In this document: positions 22,268 to 32,573 of the stretch, one piece after another
How the letters are laid out: each line of letters begins with the position of its first letter
How positions within the stretch are numbered: position 1 is the first letter of the stretch
Assembly: GCA_028289405.1 (NCBI GenBank)
Contig: JANQPP010000062.1
Location: 1 to 56,781, forward strand
Direction: 5' to 3'
DNA: 56,781 bases
DNA from: Pirellulales bacterium
GTDB taxonomy: Bacteria; Planctomycetota; Planctomycetia; Pirellulales; JANQPP01
Program-made: the position numbers and the translations under genes
The notes under the pieces: generated by a model
What the model was told of the DNA's origin: nothing
The model's input: the letters and a program-made list of their open reading frames with translations, nothing else
Databases searched by the model: none

Positions 22268-24046
22268 ATGCGAAAGATACTTCCTGTATTCCTGGGGGCC
22301 CTGCTAATTGCCTTGGCTGCTATTGCGACCCCATCCAAAGCCAAGGACACGCCAAGTCCGGCCGGTCATTGGGAAGGGGCCATCGAGCTTCCCGGCACAA
22401 AACTGGGCATCCGCGTGGATTTGGAAGAAAAAGAGGGTGCCTGGCAGGGCACGATCGATATTCCCGTCCAAGGCTTGCGCGGTTTCAAATTGGGCGGGCT
22501 CCGTGTCGAAGATGGAACGGTAAATTTCACCATGCCCAACATTGCAGGGGATCCCGCCTTTGAAAGCCAGCTTGGCGACGACGGGAAAACCCTCACGGGA
22601 CATTTCACGCAATCTGGAAAAGTATTCCCCTTCAAACTCCAGCGCAAGGCAAAGGCCGAGAAAGAGGGGGCGACTCCTTCCCAGGGCATTCCCGGAGAAG
22701 GGCTCGAGGGATTCTGGCAAGGTTCGCTGAAGATCAGCGCATTTGAACTGCGGCTGCTGTTCAAACTCAAGGAATCGGGCGAAGAGATTTCAGGGACTCT
22801 CGATAGCATCGACCAAAACGTGAAAGACATCCCCGTATCCAAGGCCACGCTATCGGACCAAAATGTCCAGATCGAAGTGAAGTCCACGGGTGGCACATTT
22901 GCCGGCGTGCTGAGCGATGATGGCGCGGAAATCAAGGGCCAATGGAAACAAGGCGGACAGGACTTCCCGCTGGTGCTGAAACGGTTGGCGCGGGAACCGG
23001 ACCTCCGGCGCCCGCAGGAACCCCAGCCACCTTATCCGTATGAGGAAGAGGACGTCACGTTCCGCAATGCGGCCGCCGAAATTGAATTGGCAGGAACTTT
23101 CACCTACCCCAAATCGCCTGGGCCGCATCCCGCCGTGGCGCTCATCAGTGGCTCGGGACCGCAGGACCGGGACGAGGCGATCATGGGCCATCGCCCATTC
23201 TTCGTGCTGGCGGATCATTTGACACGGCAAGGCATCGCCGTTCTCCGTTACGACGACCGGGGAGTCGGCAAATCGAAAGGTAGCTTCTCCCAGGCCAATG
23301 TGAGTGACTTTACCACCGATGCCCTGGCCGCCGTGGAATTTCTCAAGTCTCGCCCCGAAGTGGACCGGAAATACATCGGTCTGATCGGTCACAGCGAAGG
23401 GGGCGTCATCGCTCCCAAAGCCGCTGCCCAGAATGAAGGCATCGCGTTCATCGTGCTGATGGCGGGCGTGGGTGTTCCCATGGAGGAACTCTTGGCGAGA
23501 CAGGTGGAGGACCTGCTGCGGGTCGCTGGCGGCGACGAGGAGACGATCGCCAAACAAGTTGAGGCTCAACGCAAGATCTTCAGCATTGTTCGCTCCCAGG
23601 ACGACGCGGAAAAAGCCCGACAAGAAATCGAGGCACTCATCGAAGGTCTCCTCGAAGAATTCACTGCCGAGGAGTTGGAAGCCATGGGCCATTCTTCCGG
23701 GCAGGCCGCGCAACAAGTCGAACTAGTGCTGAGCCCCTGGTTTCGCGAACTGCTGGAAGTGAATCCTCGTCCCACCTTGGAGAAAGTTACCTGCCCCGTG
23801 CTGGCCATCAACGGGGAAAAGGACATCCAGGTCGCATCCCAAGAAAACCTGGAGGCGATCGCCGAGGCCCTAAAAGCGGGCGGAAACGGCGACGTGACGA
23901 CCGTGGAGTTTCCCAGTCTGAACCACCTTTTCCAGCAGTCTCAGACCGGCGCGCTCTCCGAATACGGCATCATCGAGGAAACGATCAACCCGCGCGTTCT
24001 CACCACGATTTCCGACTGGATTCGGAAACGAACCGGTTTGGAATAG
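22268..24046 (+). CDS. Secreted alpha/beta hydrolase with N-terminal beta domain
   Basis: A signal peptide (MRKILPVFLGALLIALAAIATPSKAK) is followed by two repeats of a lipocalin-like beta segment (~30-125 and ~150-240, each with GTxxG..F.L pattern, for example WEGAIELPG and WQGSLKIS). Then comes an alpha/beta-hydrolase domain (~260-590): the oxyanion region ISGSGPQDRDEA, the nucleophile elbow GLIGHSEGGV and the late His in FPSLNHLF. Similar proteins are annotated as peptidase S9 or dienelactone-hydrolase-like esterases; the substrate is not known. I prefer the second Met (22268), eight bases after TTGGAG, over the one at 22262. Confidence 0.9.
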   Translation: MRKILPVFLGALLIALAAIATPSKAKDTPSPAGHWEGAIELPGTKLGIRVDLEEKEGAWQGTIDIPVQGLRGFKLGGLRVEDGTVNFTMPNIAGDPAFESQLGDDGKTLTGHFTQSGKVFPFKLQRKAKAEKEGATPSQGIPGEGLEGFWQGSLKISAFELRLLFKLKESGEEISGTLDSIDQNVKDIPVSKATLSDQNVQIEVKSTGGTFAGVLSDDGAEIKGQWKQGGQDFPLVLKRLAREPDLRRPQEPQPPYPYEEEDVTFRNAAAEIELAGTFTYPKSPGPHPAVALISGSGPQDRDEAIMGHRPFFVLADHLTRQGIAVLRYDDRGVGKSKGSFSQANVSDFTTDALAAVEFLKSRPEVDRKYIGLIGHSEGGVIAPKAAAQNEGIAFIVLMAGVGVPMEELLARQVEDLLRVAGGDEETIAKQVEAQRKIFSIVRSQDDAEKARQEIEALIEGLLEEFTAEELEAMGHSSGQAAQQVELVLSPWFRELLEVNPRPTLEKVTCPVLAINGEKDIQVASQENLEAIAEALKAGGNGDVTTVEFPSLNHLFQQSQTGALSEYGIIEETINPRVLTTISDWIRKRTGLE

Positions 24047-24065
24047 GAAAACTGAAAACAGGTTT

Positions 24066-25109
24066 TCATGGCATCCACTGGCGGCGGATGTGCAGGGCCA
24101 CCAAGGGGGTGACCATGGCCGCGGTGGCGAGCTGCACGGCCTCGGCACCTGCGTCGAGATAGGCCCGCATGTCGGTGGCATCGTAGACGCCGCCCACGCC
24201 GATGATGCCCGGGGTGTTCGGCATGCTGCTGGCGATGCGGTGCGTCCGCCGCACCATGTTCACCGAGGCCTCGAATATCGCGCGACCGCAAATGCCCCGA
24301 GACTGTCCCTGAAACCCAATTTCGCCCGAGGAGTGGCGGATTTGGGCCGTGATGCCATTCGTTACCGCCAACCGCTTGGCGAAGGGAGACACGGCGGCAA
24401 GCAGTGCGGCGATCTCCTCGTCCCGTTCCAAGAAGCCGACCTTGAGGATCAGGGGGCAGTCGCCGATGGCGTCGCGAATCGCTTCGGCGACCAGGGCCGC
24501 GCCCCGTGGATCTTGGTAAAGCTGACCATCCGCCGTGCAAACATTGGGGCAGGAAAAATTCGCCTCCACCACGTCGGCGCCACTTTCACGAGCCCAGGCA
24601 GCGCAGCGGGCATAGTCCTCCGCCAACTCGTCCAGTCCGCCCTGTTCGGTGGCAGTCCCCACGACGGAGACCACCAGCAGCTTTTCCGCTGCAAGCTGCC
24701 TCCGGGTCCATTCCACGTCCGCCCGCCAGACCTTCGGTTCCTGCGAAGGCATCCCGAAGGAGACGGCCCAGGTGTCCCGCATGTCGGGCCGGCTGGAAAC
24801 CGTTTGGCCGCTGGAGATGAGTTGTTCTGAGTCGACCGGCACGAGATTGGGCAGCGGATAGCATTCCCTAGCCCGGGTGCGGACCGTTTTGTAGGTCACG
24901 ACATCGAACCCGGCGCTGGCGTAGTAGAGACACCACTTGCCATTGAGCAGCGGTCCGGCGGCGACCGCTAGCGGAAACGGAACGGCCAGGCCCGCGTAGG
25001 TGCCGGGGGATGCCACGCCCGGTACTTCGACGCTTAAAGGCTCCGGAACGTGATCGTAATTCCACTCGTAGCTACGATCCGGATCATAACGCGGAATTGA
25101 AATGGGCAT
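24066..25109 (-). CDS. Dihydroorotate dehydrogenase-like flavoprotein
   Basis: 347 residues with a TIM-barrel FMN fold. Visible elements are the substrate/catalytic loop EANFSCPNVC (Cys as base in class 1 enzymes), LILKVGF with the FMN-binding Lys, AVTNGI, and the phosphate-binding GIIGVGGVYDATD and GAEAVQLATAAM. N-terminal residues ~1-50 precede the barrel. It could be PyrD or a related dihydropyrimidine dehydrogenase-type enzyme; the family has many paralogues. It is convergent with the hydrolase gene and 37 bases downstream of glnB on the same strand. Confidence 0.88.
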   Translation of the reverse strand: MPISIPRYDPDRSYEWNYDHVPEPLSVEVPGVASPGTYAGLAVPFPLAVAAGPLLNGKWCLYYASAGFDVVTYKTVRTRARECYPLPNLVPVDSEQLISSGQTVSSRPDMRDTWAVSFGMPSQEPKVWRADVEWTRRQLAAEKLLVVSVVGTATEQGGLDELAEDYARCAAWARESGADVVEANFSCPNVCTADGQLYQDPRGAALVAEAIRDAIGDCPLILKVGFLERDEEIAALLAAVSPFAKRLAVTNGITAQIRHSSGEIGFQGQSRGICGRAIFEASVNMVRRTHRIASSMPNTPGIIGVGGVYDATDMRAYLDAGAEAVQLATAAMVTPLVALHIRRQWMP

Positions 25110-25145
25110 GGATCCGGCTTCGGGCTCAGGATACGAGCGAAATGA

Positions 25146-25493
25146 CTAGATGGCCTCTTCGCCACGTTCGCCCGTGCGGATGCGGATGCAGTCTTCCATG
25201 GGCAAGACGAAGATTTTGCCATCGCCGATTTGGCCCTGGTTTCCCGTCCGTCCGCCCTTGATGATGGCACTAATCGTCGGCTCCACGAATTCTTCATTGA
25301 CCGCGATTTGCAGTTGCACCTTGCGGATCAAGTTCACGGCCAGTTCGTGCCCGCGATAGGTCTCGACATGCCCCTTCTGCCGCCCGAAGCCTTGGACGTC
25401 CACGATGGTGAGCCGGACGACTTCGACTTCCGTGAGCGCGGCTTTGACCGCCTCGAGCCGGTTGGGCTGAATAATCGCGATGATAAGCTTCAT
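25146..25493 (-). CDS. glnB: P-II nitrogen regulatory protein lacking the uridylylation tyrosine
   Basis: 115 residues, normal P-II length. The trimeric sensor binds ATP/ADP and 2-oxoglutarate. The T-loop reads GFGRQKGHVETYRGHELAVN. Tyr46 is present, but the position of the modified Tyr51 (AEY in E. coli GlnB) is Leu (HEL). The B-loop GNQGQIGDGKIFV and C-loop IRIRTGERGEEAI are intact, so nucleotide binding should work while GlnD-type uridylylation cannot. No amtB or glnA is adjacent. It is probably co-transcribed with the flavoprotein gene downstream. Confidence 0.95.
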   Translation of the reverse strand: MKLIIAIIQPNRLEAVKAALTEVEVVRLTIVDVQGFGRQKGHVETYRGHELAVNLIRKVQLQIAVNEEFVEPTISAIIKGGRTGNQGQIGDGKIFVLPMEDCIRIRTGERGEEAI

Positions 25494-25787
25494 ACGGGTA
25501 ACCGTTTCCCGGGCCGCCGGCGCAATTCAAGCATGGAAGACACAAAACCGAAACGCTTTCGGCAGATTCCACGAGACGCAAAACATCCGCAATCAATCGT
25601 ATCCATACGCCGCTAGCCTCTCAAGGCGGGCGGTGGCGGTTCGCCCTTCACAACGCTCGGTGGCCAGCTAGGAACAGGCCGGTCCAGATGGAATCGCCTG
25701 GCCATTTGGGTCGCGGTGACGAAGAATGGAGAATCCATAAGAGGTTGATGCAGATAAGGTGGAATACTGGGAGATCCTTCTTCGAGC

Positions 25788-27695
25788 ATGACCAGCAATC
25801 CGTCCAGCCGTGAACGCTTCGCCGAATACAAGGAAAAACTTCGCGCGCGGGGCTTCCAAGGCAGCGGACACCTGCCGCGCGAAGGAGCGGCGAAACCACG
25901 TGACCGGTCGGCCTGGGAATTGGTGCGCGGGTTCTTGGGAATACTCCGGGGGCATCGCGGCAGCGTGGCCTTTTCCCTAGCGACCTTGACCGTGGCTACG
26001 CTGCTGGCGCTGGTGCCGCCGGCGGCGACGAAATTCGTCGTGGATAACGTGCTGGGCGGAAAACCGTTGCCGGAATGGGTTCCCCAGTGGATTCCCCGGG
26101 AACCGTGGCCGCTGCTGCTGTGGATTACCGCCGGCGTGCTCGGGATCTCGCTGCTGAAAATCGTGTTGCACATTTGGGGGCGATGGCACGCGACGCGAGT
26201 GACCAAGCTGATCCAAATGTCCGTGCGGAGACAGGTCATCGACCAGGCCATCCGGCTGCCTTTGCACCGCGTGCAGGAACTCAAGTCGGGCGGGGCGGCC
26301 AGTATTCTCCGGCAAGACGCCGGCAGCGTGGGCGAACTCGTGTTCGGCATGCTCTATAACCCCTGGCGGGCGGTCATCCAACTCCTGGGGAGCATGTTCA
26401 TTCTGGCCTGGGTGGACTGGCGGTTGCTGCTGGGCGCGCTGGTCCTCGTGCCCTTGGTCTATTTCACGCATCGCACTTGGATCAGCCGGATTCGGCCCCA
26501 GTTTCGCGGTGTGCGGGCACAACGGGAAGAGGTCGACGCCCTGGCCACGGAGTCATTCGGCGGCATGCGGGTCGTGCGTGCGTTTAGCCGACAACGATCC
26601 GAAACCAACCGGATCATGCGCGGCAACCACGTGATGGGCCGCCAAGAACTCTATGCCTGGTGGTGGATGCGGGCCGTGGAGATCATCTGGGAAACGTTGG
26701 TGCCGCTGGCCTCCGCCACGCTGCTGCTCTACGGCGGTTGGCGCGTGCTCCAGGGGAACCTTTCCCTAGGGGAATTGATGATGTTCCTGGTCTATCTGTT
26801 GATGCTGCTGGGGCCATTGGCCGTCTTGGCGCAGAGCGCTGCCACGTTCCAAAACAGCCTCTCGGGTTTCGACCGCGTGCTGGATTTGCTCGCCGAGCCT
26901 CGGGAAATGCAATGGGACGAGCCCCGCCTGCGGATTCGCAAAGAAGATTTCGTGGGGCGTTTTTCGTTCCAGGACTTGGGATTCCGATATCCCAATAGTG
27001 ACGCTTTCGCGCTGCGTGAATTTTCGCTGGAGGTCGAACCGGGCGAAACCATCGCTTTGGTCGGTCCGAGTGGTGCCGGCAAAACCACGCTATGCAACCT
27101 CGTCGCCAGGTTCTTCGATCCCACGCAGGGCCGCATTCTGCTCGACGGGCACGACTTGCGGGAATTCGACGTGGAGAGCTACCGACGCCTGATTGGGATT
27201 GTCGAACAGGATGTGTTTCTCTTTGACGGGACGGTGTCAGAAAATATTGGCTATGGCGACCGTGAGGCCAGCGACGAGGAAGTCCGTCGGGCGGCGGAGA
27301 TCGCGAACGCCACGGAATTCATCGAGGAATTGCCGCGTGGCTACGAGACCCGCATCGGCGAACGTGGTGTGAAGCTGAGTGGAGGCCAGCGGCAACGCCT
27401 GGCAATTGCCCGCGCGGTGCTGGCCGATCCCCGCATCCTGATCATGGACGAGGCCACTAGCAACCTGGACACTGAAAGCGAACGCATGATCCAGGCCAGC
27501 ATGGCCATCCTCACGCAGAACCGCACCTGCTTCATCATCGCCCACCGCCTCAGCACGATTGCCCACGCCGACCGAATTGTCGTGCTGCAAGGTGGGAAGA
27601 TCGTCGAAGTCGGCACGCATGAGGCCCTCATGAGCACCGATGGCCGGTATCGTGAAATGGTCGAGCTGCAAACCCATCCCGCGCTACGCGCGTAG
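25788..27695 (+). CDS. ABC exporter (fused membrane and ATPase domains)
   Basis: 635 residues. A ~60-residue polar N-terminus is followed by a six-helix exporter transmembrane domain (~65-340) and an ATPase domain (~385-630). The latter has Walker A GPSGAGKTTL, Q-loop GIVEQD, signature LSGGQRQRL, Walker B ILIMDEATSNLD and H-loop IIAHRLSTI. All catalytic residues are present. It belongs to the MsbA/multidrug/lipid exporter class and acts as a homodimer or with an unlinked partner; the substrate is unknown. The 294 bases upstream separate it divergently from glnB. Confidence 0.95.
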   Translation: MTSNPSSRERFAEYKEKLRARGFQGSGHLPREGAAKPRDRSAWELVRGFLGILRGHRGSVAFSLATLTVATLLALVPPAATKFVVDNVLGGKPLPEWVPQWIPREPWPLLLWITAGVLGISLLKIVLHIWGRWHATRVTKLIQMSVRRQVIDQAIRLPLHRVQELKSGGAASILRQDAGSVGELVFGMLYNPWRAVIQLLGSMFILAWVDWRLLLGALVLVPLVYFTHRTWISRIRPQFRGVRAQREEVDALATESFGGMRVVRAFSRQRSETNRIMRGNHVMGRQELYAWWWMRAVEIIWETLVPLASATLLLYGGWRVLQGNLSLGELMMFLVYLLMLLGPLAVLAQSAATFQNSLSGFDRVLDLLAEPREMQWDEPRLRIRKEDFVGRFSFQDLGFRYPNSDAFALREFSLEVEPGETIALVGPSGAGKTTLCNLVARFFDPTQGRILLDGHDLREFDVESYRRLIGIVEQDVFLFDGTVSENIGYGDREASDEEVRRAAEIANATEFIEELPRGYETRIGERGVKLSGGQRQRLAIARAVLADPRILIMDEATSNLDTESERMIQASMAILTQNRTCFIIAHRLSTIAHADRIVVLQGGKIVEVGTHEALMSTDGRYREMVELQTHPALRA

Positions 27696-27785
27696 CGCGG
27701 AATTTTTTGGGAAACTTCTAGCTTTTTGCTACGATAACGGGCATGTCAAGCGGTACCGCGACGGGGATGTTGGGGAGTACCAGCC

Positions 27786-28280
27786 ATGCCGGTTTCCGAA
27801 TGCATTCAAATCGGAGTCACGGACGAACATCTCTGCGTCCAGATCGTGGGCCGGGGAACGCTGAGTTCCAGTCCGGCGTTTCACCAGTTTTGCCGCAGCG
27901 CGCTGGAAGCCGACCGCGAGATTAGCCTTCTGGTGAATCTCGCTCCCTGCAATTACCTGGACAGCACCTTTCTGGGCTGTCTCGTCGGTTTGCACAAGAC
28001 GTTCCCGGACCGCATGACCGTCGCGGCGGAACCGGAAGTTTCGGCGCGGCTGCTCAGTTGCACGCATCTCGACAAGATTCTCCGTGTCGATTCGGCAACT
28101 CCCCAATACCAGGGTCCCTGGGCCGACCTGCCCACTTCCGGTTGGGAGAAAGTGGCCACGGGCCGACATGCGGCGGAGTGCCATCGCCGCTTGATCGAGT
28201 GCGGCTGCCCGGGCGCCGACGCCTTTCAACGTGTGGTGGACCATCTGGAAGAAGAATTGGGCGGGCAGGGATCGCAATAG
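27786..28280 (+). CDS. STAS-domain protein (anti-sigma factor antagonist-like)
   Basis: 164 residues. Residues ~1-105 fit a STAS fold, with the phosphorylatable serine expected in YLDSTFLGCLVGL (anti-sigma antagonists have a DSxG motif; here DSTFLG). A C-terminal ~55-residue helical tail (HAAECHRRLIECG) is added. Likely a regulatory switch acting on a kinase/anti-sigma protein encoded elsewhere. GGGGAG upstream supports the ATG at 27786. Confidence 0.85.
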   Translation: MPVSECIQIGVTDEHLCVQIVGRGTLSSSPAFHQFCRSALEADREISLLVNLAPCNYLDSTFLGCLVGLHKTFPDRMTVAAEPEVSARLLSCTHLDKILRVDSATPQYQGPWADLPTSGWEKVATGRHAAECHRRLIECGCPGADAFQRVVDHLEEELGGQGSQ

Positions 28281-28475
28281 ACTTTTCCGTACGGTGGATT
28301 GCCATCACTTGGCCGCCGATCGAGCCTCTGCGGTATCGTGCACCCTTTCGGCGGTCAGCGATCCGTGAAGAGCCCGTTAATTTCGCGTGAAGATGCTCAC
28401 ACCAGCGTGCATTCTCGTATAAACTATCTGCCCAAGAATTTCTTTCGCAGCCCACCTCTTGAGAGGATGATCACC

Positions 28476-30407
28476 ATGATGTTCCGCATGCGGGCCGGTA
28501 GTCTGATTTTCTTCATCTTGATGGCTTTGCTTTCCTCGTCGGTGAGGGCACATGAGCCGGGCGACGGTCAGGGACATCACGAACACACCGGAACGGTCGC
28601 CCATCAAACGCATTCATTGGTGTTGCCGCTGCTGGAAGGTTCGGCCAAGCCTTGGTCCGACCAGCCGATTCTCAACCACCCTCAGAGGTTCCAATTCGCC
28701 GTGGTGACCGACCGCACCGGCGGCCATCGCCCAGGCGTGTGGATGCACGGGGTCCGCGGGCTGAATCTGTTGCGGCCCGAGTTCGTCGTTTCGGTCGGCG
28801 ATCTGATCGAAGGCTACACGGAAGACCTGACGCAAATCGAAGCGGAGTGGCAAGAGTTTTTGGGTTTCATCGATCAGCTCCAAATGAAGTTCTTCTTCGT
28901 GGCCGGCAACCACGATGTGACCAATCCCACGATGCATCGGGTTTGGCGGGAACACTTTGGCCGCGAATGGTACTCTTTCGATTACAAAGGCGTGCATTTC
29001 GTCTGCCTCTCCTCGGAGGATCCGACCTCTCACTTGGGCGAGGAACAACTGGCCTGGGCAAAAGAAGATTTGGAGAAACACCGCGACGCCCGCTGGACGT
29101 TCGTGTTTCTGCACAAGCCGCTGTGGACCTATGCCGAGCGGGAAATGGCGGCCGGCAACGAAGATCCCACCAATTGGAAAAAACTGGAGGCCGCGTTGGG
29201 TTCCCGGCCCCATACCGTCTTCGCGGGGCACGTGCATCACTATGTGCAATATCAGCGGAACGGCCACGAGTATTATCATCTGGCGACCACCGGCGGCGGG
29301 TCCCGGTTGCGCGGCGAGCCGTATGGCGAATTCGACCATATCACCTGGGTCACCATGGAAGAGGACGGGCCACGCATCGCGAATATCCGGCTGGAGGGCG
29401 TGCTAGCTCCGGACGTGGTGACGGAGGATAGCATCCGGCGTTTCCGCGAATTCCTGGAAGAATCCAAGATTCTCATCGAACCGGTTCTGGTCGAAACTTC
29501 GGACCACGTGCAGAGCGCCGAATTCGCGGTGACCGTTGCCAACAAATTTGATGACGAACTGCTGGTCGACGCCCGCATTGGCGGGCTCCCGCTGAACGGC
29601 CTCACGCTCGATCCGGAATCCTTCTCCGTGAGCGTTCTGCCACATAAATCCCGCCGTGTCGTTTGCCGGTTCGATTTGGCCGAGCCGCTCCCCTTCGAGC
29701 AGTTTCAGAACACGATCTTAACCGCCACAATTCGTTCCGGAGAACTGGTGGCCGAAGTCACCGCTCCGGTCACGATCGACCGCCGCCATGTCGTGCCCGC
29801 CGTGGCGGTGGAACTGGACGGCAACTTGCAAGAATGGAGCGGAGGCTGGATGGAGTTCGCCAGCACGCCTCCGACCAACGGAGCGGCGGGACAATGGCAG
29901 GGAGCAGGAGATGGCTTTCTGCGGTTCCGCATGTCCCATGACGAGCAAAACATTTACTTGGGTGGCGAAGTCTCCGATGACACCATCGTGGTAGGCCGCG
30001 ACCGGCTGTACTTCGGCATCGATGCCCGCCGCATGGAGGCCCGTCTGGCTGAATCACGGCTAGGGGAACATTGCTATACGCTTTTCATTACTCCGAACGG
30101 TGATCGCACCAGCGCGGAGGTCTTCGTCCAGCCCCGGCGAGGTGAATTGCCGGCGGGAGAGCCGAAAGTCGCCATCCAAAAGACGGACAAGGGCTACACG
30201 TTCGAGTTGGCTCTGCCTGCCACGTTTCTTACCGAGCCGCAAAACGGAACGTGGAAGAGCCTGCAATTGAACGCCACGCTACGCGACGTGGACGAGGAAG
30301 CGGAAGATAACTTATATCTCTTGTGGCGTCCGTCCAGCGACGGCAACCGGCGGAACTCAAGCTACGCCCACTTCTTCCGCGCGGAGGAGATGGAGGAGAT
30401 GCAGTAA
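28476..30407 (+). CDS. Secreted metallophosphatase with C-terminal CBM9-like domain
   Basis: A signal peptide ([25 protein letters not shown]) precedes a calcineurin-like phosphoesterase domain (~55-310). Metal ligands are visible in [22 protein letters not shown] and [10 protein letters not shown] linker follows, and the last ~200 residues ([38 protein letters not shown]) resemble the family 9 carbohydrate-binding / DOMON-type sugar domain. The enzyme probably acts on extracellular or periplasmic phosphoesters bound to glycan. I chose ATG 28476, nine bases after GAGAGG; the frame extends upstream but lacks signals. Confidence 0.88.
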   Translation: MMFRMRAGSLIFFILMALLSSSVRAHEPGDGQGHHEHTGTVAHQTHSLVLPLLEGSAKPWSDQPILNHPQRFQFAVVTDRTGGHRPGVWMHGVRGLNLLRPEFVVSVGDLIEGYTEDLTQIEAEWQEFLGFIDQLQMKFFFVAGNHDVTNPTMHRVWREHFGREWYSFDYKGVHFVCLSSEDPTSHLGEEQLAWAKEDLEKHRDARWTFVFLHKPLWTYAEREMAAGNEDPTNWKKLEAALGSRPHTVFAGHVHHYVQYQRNGHEYYHLATTGGGSRLRGEPYGEFDHITWVTMEEDGPRIANIRLEGVLAPDVVTEDSIRRFREFLEESKILIEPVLVETSDHVQSAEFAVTVANKFDDELLVDARIGGLPLNGLTLDPESFSVSVLPHKSRRVVCRFDLAEPLPFEQFQNTILTATIRSGELVAEVTAPVTIDRRHVVPAVAVELDGNLQEWSGGWMEFASTPPTNGAAGQWQGAGDGFLRFRMSHDEQNIYLGGEVSDDTIVVGRDRLYFGIDARRMEARLAESRLGEHCYTLFITPNGDRTSAEVFVQPRRGELPAGEPKVAIQKTDKGYTFELALPATFLTEPQNGTWKSLQLNATLRDVDEEAEDNLYLLWRPSSDGNRRNSSYAHFFRAEEMEEMQ

Positions 30408-30444
30408 CTTTTCTCAGGGCCTGTCCGCGCGATACCCGCTAGGA

Positions 30445-30783
30445 TTACTGGCCGCCCTGGAAATCTTCCTTCAGGCCGAAGCGGTGATAGCGGACGTTTC
30501 TGGGGCTGATGCTGTGGCCCCAATCGATCTGTTCGATATCCACTCCGAAGCAAGCGGCGATTGCTTCCCTTTCACGCGGGCTGGGCAGCCACCTTCCCAT
30601 CACGATGGCCTCCATCCGCTCTGCGGGCAATCCTGCACGGTTGGCCAGTTCCGGAACGGAGAGCCCGGCTTCTTCCGCTAAAACATCGACGGTTTTCTTA
30701 CCCACGGGCGCCATCCAAATCTGCGTGCCAGGCGGGGAACGCAATGCCAATTTTCGGCGTCGCGGGAGAACTATGCCATTCAC
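30445..30783 (-). CDS. Small HTH-type protein
   Basis: 112 residues. Residues ~30-85 resemble an XRE-like helix-turn-helix: TVDVLAEEAGLSVPELANRAGLPAERMEAIVMGRWLPSPREREAIAACFGV has the right helix spacing. GTG 30783 is preceded by AGGGG and GGAG; an ATG at 30714 is an alternative. It may be a DNA-binding regulator, but key contact residues cannot be judged. It is convergent with the metallophosphatase gene, 37 bases away. Confidence 0.7.
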   Translation of the reverse strand: MNGIVLPRRRKLALRSPPGTQIWMAPVGKKTVDVLAEEAGLSVPELANRAGLPAERMEAIVMGRWLPSPREREAIAACFGVDIEQIDWGHSISPRNVRYHRFGLKEDFQGGQ

Positions 30784-31388
30784 TCCAAATTCCCCTCTGA
30801 ATTGTCGTGCGATTCCGGGTTCGATGCAACAAGCCAGTCCGGCAATCCAAAGGTAACGGCAAAATCAGGAATGGAGTAGTTCAAGGCCAGGGGCGGGATT
30901 CCAGGCAATGCAGTCGGCGGAAGCTTGGCGGGCAGTTCGCGATCCGAACTACCCAAGTCGCAATGAGCGTCGCGGCGCATCGTTTCACCGTTTAGGTGAG
31001 CCTGGATGATCGAAAAATCAACCTAAACTTCTTATTTTCTTACAGATCCGACATTCCACTGACTAGACACATGTCCACTTAAGCAGAGCAAAATCCCCAG
31101 AGTCACAGATATTTTCAATTCTGAACGGCTTCCACAGTTTACCAATCTGTGTTCTCAGCTTGCCATCCTTAACCTCCCATTTGCCCTGAAGTTATCAAAA
31201 CAAGAAACTGAAAAAATCTGAGGATTATTTGTTGATTGCCCTATTTTGTTCAATTAGGTTAACTGATCTCAGGACACAGGTTAATCAGTTTGGCCTGTTT
31301 GGTTGAATTGTCGGAACGACGTAAAGACCAGGATGGGTCGCTGGCTTCATCGCGATTCTTTTATTGTGAGGGAAATGAGGAAACCACA
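30784..31388. other. AT-rich intergenic region
   Basis: About 600 bases between divergent genes. The part from about 31010 to 31290 is clearly richer in A and T than its surroundings (runs such as AACTTCTTATTTTCTTAC and ATTATTTGTTGATTGCCC) and is expected to hold promoters for the LamG gene. No open frame, tRNA or strong hairpin is evident. Confidence 0.5.
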
Positions 31389-32285
31389 ATGACGTACACC
31401 CTACAACACCGGGCGCAGGCCTGCTCCTTTCTAGGGAGCTTGGTTTGCTGTCTCCTGCTGACGGGCGTGGCCCAGGCAGACATCACCGAAGGTTTGATCT
31501 CTTATTGGTCGTTCGACGGCAACTTCGACGACGGCGTTGGCAACAACAACGGTACGCCGATGGGTGCCGATCCGATCCCATTTGAATCCGGCAAGTTCGG
31601 CCAGGCCATCCAGCTCAATGGCCAAGATCAGTTCGTGGAAATGCCCGAGGACGACAACGACTTCGACATGGCGTTCAACCTGCGATTTGGCGGCACGGGC
31701 AGTGTCTCCGTCTCCGCTTGGGCCACGGTGGATGAATTCAACAAGAGCTGGCAAGCCTTGGCTGCCAAGGGTGAAGGCAGCAATTATCGCATCGCCCGCA
31801 GCGGTGGCGGCACGCAGATGTCCTACGCCGGCGGAACTGGCGACATCACCGGCGGGCCTGATCTGGCCATGCTGGTCGAAGTTCCAGATCCGGACAATCC
31901 TGGTGAAGTACTTCAAACCTATCCGGGCACGGACGGCGAGTTCCACCACATCGTCGCCATTAGCGAGCGCGATGTCAGTACCCGCCTGTGGATCGATGGC
32001 GTTCTGGCCGTCGAGTCCGACGACGCCCCCACGCTGACCGATAACAACCTGCCGTTCACCATCGGCGAAAACACCGAATCTCGCGGTCGAACTTGGGGTG
32101 GCAAGATTGACGACGTGGCGGTTTGGGAACGAGCCCTGACGCCTGAAGAAGTTCTTGGTATCTGGAACGGCGGTGCTGGCGCTCCCGTCCCCGAAGCTCA
32201 AGCGGTGCCCGAGCCCTCTTCCGTGCTGCTCGTGGTTCTCGGTGCCCTGTCTTTGGGTCTGGTCTCGCGCCGTCGCCGCGGCTAG
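31389..32285 (+). CDS. LamG-domain protein with PEP-CTERM sorting signal
   Basis: 298 residues. A signal peptide (CSFLGSLVCCLLLTGVAQA) is followed by a concanavalin/LamG jelly-roll (~35-255: LISYWSFDG, FVEMPEDD, SVSAWATVDEF, LWIDGVLAV, GGKIDDVAVWERALTPEEV). The C-terminus VPEPSSVLLVVLGALSLGL plus RRRR is a typical PEP-CTERM signal for exosortase-dependent surface sorting. GAGGAAACC supports ATG 31389. A surface glycan- or protein-binding role is inferred. Confidence 0.93.
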   Translation: MTYTLQHRAQACSFLGSLVCCLLLTGVAQADITEGLISYWSFDGNFDDGVGNNNGTPMGADPIPFESGKFGQAIQLNGQDQFVEMPEDDNDFDMAFNLRFGGTGSVSVSAWATVDEFNKSWQALAAKGEGSNYRIARSGGGTQMSYAGGTGDITGGPDLAMLVEVPDPDNPGEVLQTYPGTDGEFHHIVAISERDVSTRLWIDGVLAVESDDAPTLTDNNLPFTIGENTESRGRTWGGKIDDVAVWERALTPEEVLGIWNGGAGAPVPEAQAVPEPSSVLLVVLGALSLGLVSRRRRG

Positions 32286-32321
32286 TCCTAGCACTATTTC
32301 AACGTGCAACACAGCAATGCT

Positions 32322-32358
32322 GAGCCCGTGCCCCGTTTCGGGGGCGCGGGCTCTTTTT
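32322..32358 (+). terminator. Rho-independent terminator after the LamG gene
   Basis: GAGCCCGTGCCCC pairs with GGGGGCGCGGGCTC (one mismatch/wobble) around a short TTTC loop and is followed by TTTTT. It starts 37 bases after the stop codon. Confidence 0.85.
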
Positions 32359-32573
32359 GCGTTTGTGCGATGTCTTTCGCCACGCCCTTCCGCTATTGCG
32401 TTTCTGCGCATGATTGATGGTGAAGCCGGTTTTGAGTGTCACGCGAGTTGCAAAGGTATAAGGTAATAGGTGCCCAGTGCAGCCATGTGTGCTAATTTAG
32501 AGAAGGTCTTGTAACTTCTTCGGAGTTGTGCGGCTCCTTCGCTCCTCCCGTTCGCGAATCGCGGCAATTCGGC

